Shown piece after piece: positions 1-5,930 of a DNA stretch of 6,674 nucleotides. The first letter of the stretch is position 1. Each line of letters begins with the position of its first letter. Origin of the DNA: Acidobacteriota bacterium (GTDB lineage: Bacteria; Acidobacteriota; Thermoanaerobaculia; Multivoradales; JAHEKO01); assembly GCA_029863825.1 (NCBI GenBank), contig JAOTUP010000116.1, forward strand, positions 1 through 6,674, in the 5' to 3' direction. A program made the position numbers and the translations under genes. The notes below the pieces were generated by a model. The model saw nothing but the letters and a program-made list of their open reading frames with translations. It made no database searches and was not told the DNA's origin.

Positions 1-420
1 CGCGTGGACGACGACGCCAGGCACCTGCTGGCGATTACCAGCGAAGCGTTGGAGAAGGCGGTCGCGACGATCGCGCCCGGGACTCATCTCTCCGATATCG
101 GCCATGCGGTCGAAAACTATGTGGAGGCGCATGGTTTCTCGGTGGTCCGGGAGTTCGTCGGCCACGGCATCGGCGCGTCTTTGCACGAGGAGCCGCAGGT
201 CCCGAACTTCGGGCGCCCCGGAAGAGGCCCGCGCCTGAAGCCCGGATTGGTTCTGGCTATAGAGCCAATGGTCAATGTCGGAGGTCCAGAGGTCCGAGTC
301 GATGCCGACGGCTGGACGGCACGAACTCGAGACGGATCGCTGTCGGCGCATTTCGAGTATTCAGTAGCGGTGACTCAGACGGGCGCACGAGTGCTGGGAG
401 CGGAACAACGGGCGGCCTAG
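1..420 (+). CDS. map: Methionine aminopeptidase type I, C-terminal part (5' end outside window)
   Basis: This enzyme removes the initiator methionine from nascent proteins in the cytoplasm, using a two-metal centre. The frame is open from base 1, so the 139 visible residues are the C-terminal half of a protein normally about 250 residues long. Visible pita-bread-fold residues, numbered from the first codon in the window, are His55 in GHGIG (metal ligand), His62 in LHEEP (substrate contact), Glu88 in AIEPM (metal ligand) and Glu119 in FEYSVAVT (metal ligand). These match the last three metal ligands of E. coli Map; the two Asp ligands would lie upstream, outside the window. The GTG at base 4 is an internal valine codon, not the real start. 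Its position just before infA is the usual one at the secY-adk-map end of the spc operon. The gene stops 23 nt before infA and is presumably co-transcribed with it. Confidence 0.95.
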   Translation, partial: RVDDDARHLLAITSEALEKAVATIAPGTHLSDIGHAVENYVEAHGFSVVREFVGHGIGASLHEEPQVPNFGRPGRGPRLKPGLVLAIEPMVNVGGPEVRVDADGWTARTRDGSLSAHFEYSVAVTQTGARVLGAEQRAA

Positions 421-433
421 GACGAGAGATTCG

Positions 434-446
434 AGGAGAGGGATTG
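434..446 (+). promoter_or_regulatory. Ribosome binding site and TTG start of infA
   Basis: AGGAG at 434-438 lies 5 nt before a TTG at 444. A second purine run (AGGA, 440-443) abuts the start codon. No ATG or GTG in this frame would give the conserved IF-1 N-terminus, and TTG followed by GCA AAG GAA GAA reproduces the family start MAKEE. The TTG is therefore well supported. Confidence 0.8.
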
Positions 447-662
447 GCAAAGGAAGAAGCTATAGAAGTCGAGGCGAAGGTCGTTGAGCCGCTGCCGAAC
501 GCGATGTTCCGCGTCGAGTTGGAGAACGGGCATCGGGTCTTGGCGCACGTTTCCGGAAAGATGCGGCGGCATTTCATTCGCATTCTTCCCGGCGACCGGG
601 TGAGGGTGGAGCTCTCGCCGTACGACCTCAGCCGCGGGCGTATCACCTATCGCCTGCGATAA
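444..662 (+). CDS. infA: Translation initiation factor IF-1
   Basis: IF-1 binds the A site of the 30S subunit and helps IF-2 and IF-3 select the initiator tRNA. The product is 72 residues, exactly the usual family length, and is a single OB-fold (S1-like) domain. The conserved core is plain: ALPNAMF-type sequence at residues 17-22 (LPNAMF), VELENGH at 24-30, LAHVSGKMR at 33-41, FIRILPGD at 44-51, and VELSPYDL followed by RGRITYR at the end. The gene lies 23 nt after map and 12 nt before rpmJ, the standard placement. The start is TTG with a strong Shine-Dalgarno sequence. A weak start codon on an initiation-factor gene could allow feedback, but that is inference only. Confidence 0.97.
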   Translation: MAKEEAIEVEAKVVEPLPNAMFRVELENGHRVLAHVSGKMRRHFIRILPGDRVRVELSPYDLSRGRITYRLR

Positions 663-674
663 AGGGATCGGGCA

Positions 675-788
675 ATGAAAGTAAGGGCATCAGTCAAGCG
701 CATGTGTTCGAAGTGCAAGATCATCCGCCGTCGTGGTGTAGTGCGGGTGATCTGCGAGAACCCCAAGCACAAGCAGAGACAGGGATAG
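675..788 (+). CDS. rpmJ: 50S ribosomal protein L36, zinc-binding form
   Basis: L36 is the smallest protein of the large subunit and stabilises 23S rRNA near the peptidyl transferase side. The reading frame encodes 37 residues, starting MKVRASVKRMCSKCK, and is complete. The CCCH zinc ribbon is intact: Cys11, Cys14, Cys27 and His32. It is therefore the zinc-dependent form, not the zinc-free paralogue that some bacteria express under zinc starvation. An AAAGGG ribosome binding site at 661-666 lies 8 nt before the ATG. The gene is followed after 9 nt by rpsM, as in most bacteria. Confidence 0.95.
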   Translation: MKVRASVKRMCSKCKIIRRRGVVRVICENPKHKQRQG

Positions 789-797
789 GTACCGACG

Positions 798-1178
798 ATG
801 GCGAGAATAGCGGGTGTGGATCTACCGCCCAACAAACAGATCAAGATCGGGCTGACCTACGTGTACGGGATCGGACGCGCCAAGGCAAAGAAGATCCTCG
901 GCCGGGCCGAGGTTGCTGGAAGTGTGAAGGTCAAAGACCTTTCCGAGGATGATGCGCGGAAGATCCGTCAGGTCATTCAGGACGAGGTGCGGGTCGAAGG
1001 AGACCTGCGCAAAGAGGTCACGCAAAACATCAAGCGACTCATCGAGATCGGCTCGTATCGAGGGATGCGCCATCGACGGGGTTTGCCAGCCAGAGGCCAG
1101 CGGACGCATACGAACGCTCGCACCCGGAAGGGACCGCGACGCATGGCAGTTGCCGGCAGGAAGAAAGTCAAGAAGTAG
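798..1178 (+). CDS. rpsM: 30S ribosomal protein S13
   Basis: S13 sits in the head of the small subunit, contacts L5 and L31 through intersubunit bridges, and its C-terminal tail reaches the P-site tRNA. The protein has 126 residues, slightly longer than the 118 of E. coli. It starts with the typical MARIAGVDLPPNKQI, has the helix-two-turn-helix region with YVYGIGRAKA at residues 21-30, and carries the signature RGQRTHTNARTRKG at 99-112. It ends in a lysine-rich tail (GRKKVKK) expected near tRNA. The ATG at 798 has AGGT at 787-790 and AGGGA at 781-785 as possible ribosome binding sites, overlapping the end of rpmJ. It is the first gene of the classical alpha-operon segment. I did not recognise an E. 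coli-like S4-binding pseudoknot in the short leader. Confidence 0.97.
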   Translation: MARIAGVDLPPNKQIKIGLTYVYGIGRAKAKKILGRAEVAGSVKVKDLSEDDARKIRQVIQDEVRVEGDLRKEVTQNIKRLIEIGSYRGMRHRRGLPARGQRTHTNARTRKGPRRMAVAGRKKVKK

Positions 1179-1194
1179 GACGAGAGGTTAGAAG

Positions 1195-1593
1195 ATGGCG
1201 AAGTCAAAGAGTGGCGGCAAAGAAAAGAAGCGCAAGGAAAAGCGCGTGGTGCCGCATGGCGTGGCGCATGTGAAGGCGACCTTCAACAACACGATCATCA
1301 CGATCTCGGATCCGGAGGGTAACGTCGTCACCTGGTCCTCCGCCGGCCGCATCGGCTTCAAGGGATCTCGAAAAGGGACGCCCTTTGCCGCCCAGGTCGC
1401 CGGAAAGTCGGCTGGCTCACAGGCGCGCGACTACGGGGTGAGGAGTGTGGATGTGGAAGTCAGGGGACCTGGAGCGGGCCGCGAGTCGGCGATCCGTGCT
1501 ATTGCGGCGTGCGGCATAGACGTCAAGTCGATCCGCGACGTGACCCCGATTCCTCATAATGGATGCCGACCGCCGAAGCGGCGCCGGGTGTAA
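1195..1593 (+). CDS. rpsK: 30S ribosomal protein S11
   Basis: S11 forms part of the platform of the small subunit next to S7 and the E-site mRNA path. The product has 132 residues (129 in E. coli) with a basic N-terminal extension rich in Lys (residues 3-17). The conserved core includes VPHGVAHVKATFNNTIIT (19-36), TWSSAGRIGFKGSRKGTPFAAQ (46-67), and GPGAGRESAIRA (91-102). The hallmark C-terminus HNGCRPPKRRRV at 121-132 contains the Asn-Gly pair that is converted to isoaspartate in E. coli S11. The ATG at 1195 has AGAGG at 1183-1187, 7 nt away. The gap from rpsM is 16 nt and begins with the same bases as the map-infA gap. rpsD follows after 22 nt. Confidence 0.97.
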   Translation: MAKSKSGGKEKKRKEKRVVPHGVAHVKATFNNTIITISDPEGNVVTWSSAGRIGFKGSRKGTPFAAQVAGKSAGSQARDYGVRSVDVEVRGPGAGRESAIRAIAACGIDVKSIRDVTPIPHNGCRPPKRRRV

Positions 1594-1600
1594 GAGGCAG

Positions 1601-1618
1601 AAGGAGAATACGGAATTG
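1601..1618 (+). promoter_or_regulatory. Ribosome binding site and TTG start of rpsD
   Basis: AAGGAG at 1601-1606 lies 9 nt before a TTG at 1616. The frame is open back to an ATG at 1559, but that start would overlap rpsK by 35 nt and add 19 residues with no resemblance to S4. The TTG gives MGRYTGPVCRLCRRE, which matches the S4 N-terminus (Thermus-type MGRY). The TTG is the preferred start. Confidence 0.8.
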
Positions 1619-2245
1619 GGACGCTACACAGGACCTGTTTGCCGGCTCTGCCGCCGAGAGCGGATGAAGCTCTTCTTGAAGGGCGATCGTTGCTTCAAGG
1701 AGAAGTGCGCCATTGAACGAAGGGGCTATCCGCCGGGCCAGCACGGGCAGCGGCGTGGCCGCCGAAGCCTCGGCTACGGCATTCAGTTGCGAGAAAAGCA
1801 GAAAGTCAAGCGCATCTATGGTGTGCTCGAGAAGCAGTTCCGCAACTACTTCAAGAGCGCCGAGAGGCGCAAGGGTATTACCGGCGAGAACTTGCTAGCG
1901 TTGCTGGAAAGTAGGCTCGACAATGTCGTGTACAGTCTTGGATTCGCCTCCTCGCGGGCCCAGGCGCGGCAGTTCGTGCGTCACGGTCACATACTCGTGG
2001 ACGGGCGCAAGACGACGATACCGGCTTTCGAAGTCCGGGTCGGACAGTCGATTGCGATCAAGGAAAACAGCAGAAAGAACGACTTTATTCGAGCCAGTGT
2101 CGAGACCGCCCGCGGTCGCGGCATTCCGACGTGGCTTGAACTGGAAGCGGATCAATTCTCCGGCAAGATGGCTTCGATACCGAAGCGAGAAGAGATCAAG
2201 CTTCCGATCGAAGAACAGCTGATCGTCGAGCTGTACAGTAAATAG
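1616..2245 (+). CDS. rpsD: 30S ribosomal protein S4, zinc-finger form
   Basis: S4 nucleates assembly of the small-subunit body, lines the mRNA entry site with S3 and S5, and in E. coli represses its own operon. With the TTG start the protein has 209 residues, close to the usual 200 to 210. The N-terminal zinc site is complete: Cys9, Cys12, Cys26 and Cys31, the same spacing as in Thermus S4. The GYPPGQHGQRRGRRS segment (38-51) is the conserved 16S-binding loop. An S4 RNA-binding domain follows at about 99-162 (SRLDNVVYSLGFASSRAQAR, then HILVDGR). The C-terminus ends LPIEEQLIVELYSK, as expected. The location between rpsK and rpoA is the ancestral alpha-operon order seen in proteobacteria and acidobacteria. 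Whether it autoregulates here cannot be read from the sequence. Confidence 0.96.
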   Translation: MGRYTGPVCRLCRRERMKLFLKGDRCFKEKCAIERRGYPPGQHGQRRGRRSLGYGIQLREKQKVKRIYGVLEKQFRNYFKSAERRKGITGENLLALLESRLDNVVYSLGFASSRAQARQFVRHGHILVDGRKTTIPAFEVRVGQSIAIKENSRKNDFIRASVETARGRGIPTWLELEADQFSGKMASIPKREEIKLPIEEQLIVELYSK

Positions 2246-2249
2246 GGAC

Positions 2250-2277
2250 GAACCATCCGGCCCGAAGTGGCTGGTTC
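2250..2277 (+). other. Possible small RNA hairpin in the rpsD-rpoA gap
   Basis: The 47-nt gap between rpsD and rpoA, the longest inside the gene run, contains the inverted arms GAACCA (2250-2255) and TGGTTC (2272-2277) around a 16-nt loop. The stem is only 6 bp and is not followed by a T tract, so it is not an intrinsic terminator. It could be a processing or translation-control element just before the rpoA ribosome binding site (AAGGAG, 2281-2286), or chance. Confidence 0.3.
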
Positions 2278-2292
2278 ACCAAGGAGCAGGCT

Positions 2293-3291
2293 ATGCTTTG
2301 GAAGGGTTTTCAGCGCCCCAAACGATTAGAAGTAGATCGCGGTACTCTCACCGAGACGTACGGCAAATTCAGCGCCCAGCCCTTTGAACGGGGTTTTGCG
2401 TCGACGATCGGTAACGGACTGCGTCGGTGCCTGCTGTCATCCATCGAGGGTGCTGCAGTAACCGCGCTCCACATCGACGGCGTGTTGCACGAGTTCTCCT
2501 CGATGCCTGGCGTTGTCGAGGATGTGACCGATATCGTCCTTAATCTGAAGGAGATCCCGTTCAAGCTCCACAGCGAGGAGCCGCGGACGATCACTTTGGA
2601 AGCGAGCGGCCCGGGAGAGGTGAAAGCCAAAGATTTTTCGACCGATCCACAAGTTGAAATCGGCGACCCCAACGCTCACATCGCCACTCTGAACGAGAGT
2701 GGGACGCTCAAGCTCGAGGCGGTTGTCGGCTTGGGCCGAGGTTATGTGAGCGCGGAGCACAACTTCGACGAGGCTCTCGGCCTGGGCTGGATTCCCGTCG
2801 ACTCGGTCCACAGTCCGATTAAGCGAGTCAACTACCGCACCGAGGCGGCGCGCGTGGGCCGGGCGACCGATTACGAGCGCCTGCTGCTGGAGGTCTGGAG
2901 CGACGGTACCGTCACTCCTGAGGAGGCAGTTTCCCTGGCTGCGACGCTGCTGAAGGATCACCTGACGATCTTTATCGACTCCGAGGACGCACTGATCGAG
3001 CATGAATACGCTGAGGAAACGGAAACGAGCACCGCTCTGGACGCGCTGCTCAACAAGAGCATCGATGAATTGGACTTGTCTGTGCGATCGACGAATTCAC
3101 TGAAGAACGCGGACATCTTGACACTGCGCGACCTCGTTGGGCGGAGCGAGAAGGACATGCTCGAGACCAAGAACTTCGGCAGGAAGTCCCTGGAAGAGGT
3201 GCAGGAAGTTCTGGACAGCTTCGGACTCGCTTTCGGGATGGACCTCGAAGTCGAAGTCAGCGAGAAGGAGCCTGCTGGCGTCGGCGCCTGA
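2293..3291 (+). CDS. rpoA: DNA-directed RNA polymerase alpha subunit
   Basis: The alpha subunit dimerises to seed assembly of core RNA polymerase and, through its C-terminal domain, binds UP elements and activators. The 332 residues cover both domains. The N-terminal domain (about 1-235) has the dimer and beta-contact core NGLRRCLLSSIEGAAVTA at 41-58, with Arg44 and Arg45, and the HEFSSMPGVVEDVTDI loop at 66-81. A short acidic linker (about 236-248) leads to the C-terminal helix-hairpin-helix domain at about 250-318. The DNA-contact residues known in E. coli fall at identical numbers here: Arg265, Asn268, Gly296, Lys298, Ser299 and Glu302. Cys269 of E. coli is Ser here. The ATG at 2293 has AAGGAG at 2281-2286, 6 nt away. 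The gene lies 47 nt after rpsD and 14 nt before rplQ, as in the classical alpha operon. Confidence 0.98.
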   Translation: MLWKGFQRPKRLEVDRGTLTETYGKFSAQPFERGFASTIGNGLRRCLLSSIEGAAVTALHIDGVLHEFSSMPGVVEDVTDIVLNLKEIPFKLHSEEPRTITLEASGPGEVKAKDFSTDPQVEIGDPNAHIATLNESGTLKLEAVVGLGRGYVSAEHNFDEALGLGWIPVDSVHSPIKRVNYRTEAARVGRATDYERLLLEVWSDGTVTPEEAVSLAATLLKDHLTIFIDSEDALIEHEYAEETETSTALDALLNKSIDELDLSVRSTNSLKNADILTLRDLVGRSEKDMLETKNFGRKSLEEVQEVLDSFGLAFGMDLEVEVSEKEPAGVGA

Positions 3292-3305
3292 CGGAGAATC
3301 AAGAA

Positions 3306-3677
3306 ATGCGTCACAACGTTCATGGCAGAAAACTGGGTCGCACGACAGCGCATCGGCGGGCGCTGTTTCGCAACCAACTCTCGTCTCTGATCGAGCACGA
3401 GCGGATCAGGACGACATTGCAGAAGGCGAAGGAGCTGCGTCCGTTGGCGGATCGCATGGTCACCCAGGGCAAGAGAGGGTCGTTGCACGCGCGGCGCCTG
3501 GTTGGGCGCGTAGTGTCGGATCGTCGCCAGGTGAGCAAGCTCTTCGACGAGATCGCGCCGCGCTTTGCTGAGCGGACGGGTGGCTACACGCGCATTGTGA
3601 AACTCGGTCCCCGGAAGGGGGACGGAGCGGAGATGGCCGTTCTGGAATTCGTCGAGAAGGCGGACGGGGAGAGCTGA
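3306..3677 (+). CDS. rplQ: 50S ribosomal protein L17
   Basis: L17 binds 23S rRNA on the solvent side of the large subunit near the tunnel exit. The product has 123 residues, similar to the 127 of E. coli. The diagnostic N-terminus MRHNVHGRKLGRTTAHRRAL is present, followed by LIEHERIRTTLQKAKELRPLAD at about 28-49 and the C-terminal GYTRIVKLGPRKGDGAEMAVLE segment. The ATG at 3306 has GGAGA at 3293-3297, 8 nt away, lying directly after the rpoA stop. It is the last gene of the plus-strand run: only 29 nt separate its stop codon from a strong terminator, which agrees with L17 usually closing the alpha operon. Confidence 0.97.
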   Translation: MRHNVHGRKLGRTTAHRRALFRNQLSSLIEHERIRTTLQKAKELRPLADRMVTQGKRGSLHARRLVGRVVSDRRQVSKLFDEIAPRFAERTGGYTRIVKLGPRKGDGAEMAVLEFVEKADGES

Positions 3678-3706
3678 CCTTCCTTCAACGATTGTACTTA
3701 TCGATT

Positions 3707-3748
3707 ACTGAAACGCCGGCGTGATAGTCACGCCGGCGTTTCAGTTTT
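3707..3748 (+). terminator. Intrinsic terminator of the alpha operon
   Basis: A perfect inverted repeat has arms at 3708-3724 (CTGAAACGCCGGCGTGA) and 3728-3744, extended to 18 bp by A3707 with T3745. The loop is only TAG. TTTT follows at 3745-3748 on the plus strand. On the opposite strand the bases after the hairpin are AATCGAT, so there is no comparable T tract there. It should act mainly on rplQ transcripts, but so stable a stem may also slow polymerase coming from the convergent EF-G2 gene. Confidence 0.9.
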
Positions 3749-3799
3749 CACGCTTCGGTGCGTGGCTCCGGACGCCGCAGTGTCGCGTTCGGCAGGCGC

Positions 3800-5878
3800 T
3801 CAGTCGTCGGTCTTTTTGGCCTCTGCGATCAGCTTTTCCTGGATGTTCTTTGGCACTTCATCATAGTGCGAGAACTCCATATGGAAGCTGGATCGTCCCT
3901 GCGTCATGGAACGCAGCGCGGGCGCATAGTTGAGCATCTCGGCCATCGGAACCAGGGCGTTGATGACTTGAGTGCCGTTGCTTGCGTCCATACCTTGCGG
4001 CCGACCCCTGCGCTGCGACAAGTCGCTCATGATATCGCCCATGAAATCTTCGCTGGTGGAGATCTCCACCTTCATGATGGGTTCGAGTATGGTCGGTCCG
4101 GCATTGGCCATGGCGTCCTTGAACGCCAGCGATCCGGCTATCTTGAACGCCATCTCCGAGGAGTCGACATCGTGGTACTGCCCGTCCTTGAGTCGCACCC
4201 GGAAGTCGACGACTCGGTAGCCGGCGAGAAACCCGCGAATGCGAGCTTCTTCGATGCCCTTCCGTACCGCCGGACGATAGCCCTGCGGGATCGAACCACC
4301 GAAAATCTCATCGACGAAGTCGAAGTCCTCACCCCTCTGCAGCGGCTCGAGGTGGATTCTGCAGTCTGCGAACTGACCGCGGCCTCCAGTTTGTTTCTTA
4401 TGCCGTCCGTGCCCATCGGCCGGCCGGCGCACCGTCTCTCGATACGGAACCTTCGGCGGATGAAGAATGACCTCCACATTGAAGCGTTTCTTCAGTTTGG
4501 CGACGGCGATCTCCACATGAAGTTGACCAGTGCCTTCGAGTAGATACTCGCCGGTTTCGGCGTCGCGATGGCCTTGCAGCGTGAGGTCTTCTTCCATCAG
4601 GCGGTGCAGAGCCTCGCCGATCTTCTCCTCATCACCTTTCGATTTTGGTTCGATGGCGAAGGCGATAGCTGGTTCGCGGACCGGGATCCAGCCGAGCTTG
4701 AGGGGTGCATTCTTCGAACACAGAGTGTCGCCGGTGGCTGCATGTTTGAGCTTCGCCATGCCGCCGATATCTCCAGTGACCAGCCTGGGTACCTCCGAAC
4801 CCTGTTTGCCCTGATAGACCATCAGATGGTTGATGCGTTCCTCCACCTCTTGCCTGGTGTTCCACACCGTGGCGTCGGAAGCGAGCTCGCCCCGAACTAC
4901 CCGTAGCAACGACACTTTGCCGGTAAAAGGATCGCTGAGAGTCTTGAAGACGAGCACGGCGGTCTCTCCGTCGCCCGTCGGGTCGACGTGCAGCTCCTCA
5001 CCGCCGATGTTGGTCGCCGGGAATGGGCCGCGTTCGAGCGGATTCGGCATCAGATCGAGGAGCGAGTCGAGCAGCGCACCGGGACCGATACCGTGCGCGC
5101 TCGAGCTGACCGTGAGGGGAAACACATCGCGACTGCGGATCGCCCTTCGCAGGCCCTTGGCGAGCTCCTCCTCGGACAGTGTCCCGGCGTCGAAGAACTT
5201 CTCCATCAGCTTGTCGTCCGTTTCGGCCACGGACTCGATCAGTTGGTTGCGCCATTCCTCGACCTGCTCGTTCAACGACTTCGGAATCTCGATGGCCGAG
5301 CCTTTGCCGTTGCCGTCACGTTCGAACGTGTACGCCTTTCGATGCACCAAGTCGACCACTCCCGAGAACGAAGCCTCCTCTCCGATCGGCAGTTGAATCG
5401 GTACGATCGAGCGATCGAATCGCTCGCGCAAACCAGGCAGAAGGCGCTCGAGGTCGGCTCTCTCGCGGTCCATCTTGGTGAGGTGGAACATGACCGGCAA
5501 GTCGATGTCGGAGCAGAAGTCCCACGCCTTCTCGGTCGCGACCTCGGCACCGGCGACGCCGTTGATGCACAGGAGCGCAGCGTCGGCGGCGCGCATGGCG
5601 GCCCGTGATTCCGAGAAAAAAATGGAGTAACCGGGCGTATCGATGAGGTTGATCTTGTGCTGCTTCCACGGAACGTAGCAGGGCGCCAGCCCGATGGAAA
5701 TGCCCCGCTCGATTTCTTCCGGATCGAAGTCGGTGACGGTGTTGCCGTCTTCGACTCGATTCAGCCGAGTGGCGACTCCAGCGGCAAAAAGGAGGGCGCT
5801 TGCAAGCGTTGTCTTCCCGGTGTCATTGTGGCCGGTGAGGACGATGTTTCTCAGGTTTTGAGGGTTGTCGACGTGCAT
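3800..5878 (-). CDS. EF-G-like translational GTPase (EF-G2-type paralogue) with altered G motifs
   Basis: The 692-residue protein has the complete five-domain EF-G layout: G domain with G' insert (about 8-285), domain II (305-390), domain III (398-472), domain IV (473-595, with GGRGQFADCRIHL at 498-510) and domain V (596-680, with GRSSFHMEFSHYDEVP at 661-676). By similarity it should bind GTP and the ribosome in the cytoplasm. Its GTPase motifs differ from housekeeping EF-G. The P-loop is GHNDTGKTT (16-24), switch I reads ERGISI (57-62) with Ser where Thr is usual, and G3 is DTPGY (80-84) with Tyr instead of the catalytic His. G4 is TKMD (134-137) rather than NKMD, and G5 is about SSSAHG (258-263). 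DTPGY is, to my knowledge, typical of the EF-G2 group (including mycobacterial FusA2), whose role is unsettled. The ATG at 5878 has GGAG on the minus strand about 10 nt away. The gene is convergent with rplQ. It could still translocate, or act in ribosome recycling or regulation; I cannot tell which. Confidence 0.92.
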   Translation of the reverse strand: MHVDNPQNLRNIVLTGHNDTGKTTLASALLFAAGVATRLNRVEDGNTVTDFDPEEIERGISIGLAPCYVPWKQHKINLIDTPGYSIFFSESRAAMRAADAALLCINGVAGAEVATEKAWDFCSDIDLPVMFHLTKMDRERADLERLLPGLRERFDRSIVPIQLPIGEEASFSGVVDLVHRKAYTFERDGNGKGSAIEIPKSLNEQVEEWRNQLIESVAETDDKLMEKFFDAGTLSEEELAKGLRRAIRSRDVFPLTVSSSAHGIGPGALLDSLLDLMPNPLERGPFPATNIGGEELHVDPTGDGETAVLVFKTLSDPFTGKVSLLRVVRGELASDATVWNTRQEVEERINHLMVYQGKQGSEVPRLVTGDIGGMAKLKHAATGDTLCSKNAPLKLGWIPVREPAIAFAIEPKSKGDEEKIGEALHRLMEEDLTLQGHRDAETGEYLLEGTGQLHVEIAVAKLKKRFNVEVILHPPKVPYRETVRRPADGHGRHKKQTGGRGQFADCRIHLEPLQRGEDFDFVDEIFGGSIPQGYRPAVRKGIEEARIRGFLAGYRVVDFRVRLKDGQYHDVDSSEMAFKIAGSLAFKDAMANAGPTILEPIMKVEISTSEDFMGDIMSDLSQRRGRPQGMDASNGTQVINALVPMAEMLNYAPALRSMTQGRSSFHMEFSHYDEVPKNIQEKLIAEAKKTDD

Positions 5879-5902
5879 TCCTGTCGGTCTCCAAGAGTCT
5901 GA

Positions 5903-5930
5903 GTATTAGCCCAAAATCGTACCATGGGAA
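5903..5930 (-). promoter_or_regulatory. Weak candidate promoter for the EF-G2 gene
   Basis: Read on the minus strand, TTCCCA (5930-5925; 4 of 6 matches to TTGACA) is followed after 16 nt by TAATAC (5908-5903; 3 of 6 matches to TATAAT). The -10 ends 24 nt before the ATG, giving a short, plausible leader. The matches are poor and the assignment rests mainly on position. Confidence 0.25.

Noticed and set aside
704..952. An 82-codon plus-strand frame across rpmJ and rpsM
   Set aside because: It is out of frame with two clearly conserved ribosomal protein genes.
1559..1615. Upstream ATG extending rpsD by 19 residues into rpsK
   Set aside because: The extra residues do not resemble S4. The TTG at 1616 gives the conserved N-terminus and has a well-placed AAGGAG.
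2437..3003. A 188-codon minus-strand open frame inside rpoA
   Set aside because: It is antisense to conserved rpoA sequence with no supporting features.
3758..4543. A 261-codon plus-strand open frame opposite the 3' part of the EF-G2 gene
   Set aside because: It lies wholly antisense to strongly conserved EF-G domains III to V, has no recognisable protein similarity, and is explained by the GC-rich codon bias of the opposite strand.
4988..5608. A 206-codon plus-strand open frame opposite the G domain of the EF-G2 gene
   Set aside because: It is antisense to conserved coding sequence, its composition looks like a mirrored reading of the real gene, and no ribosome binding site or family is recognised.
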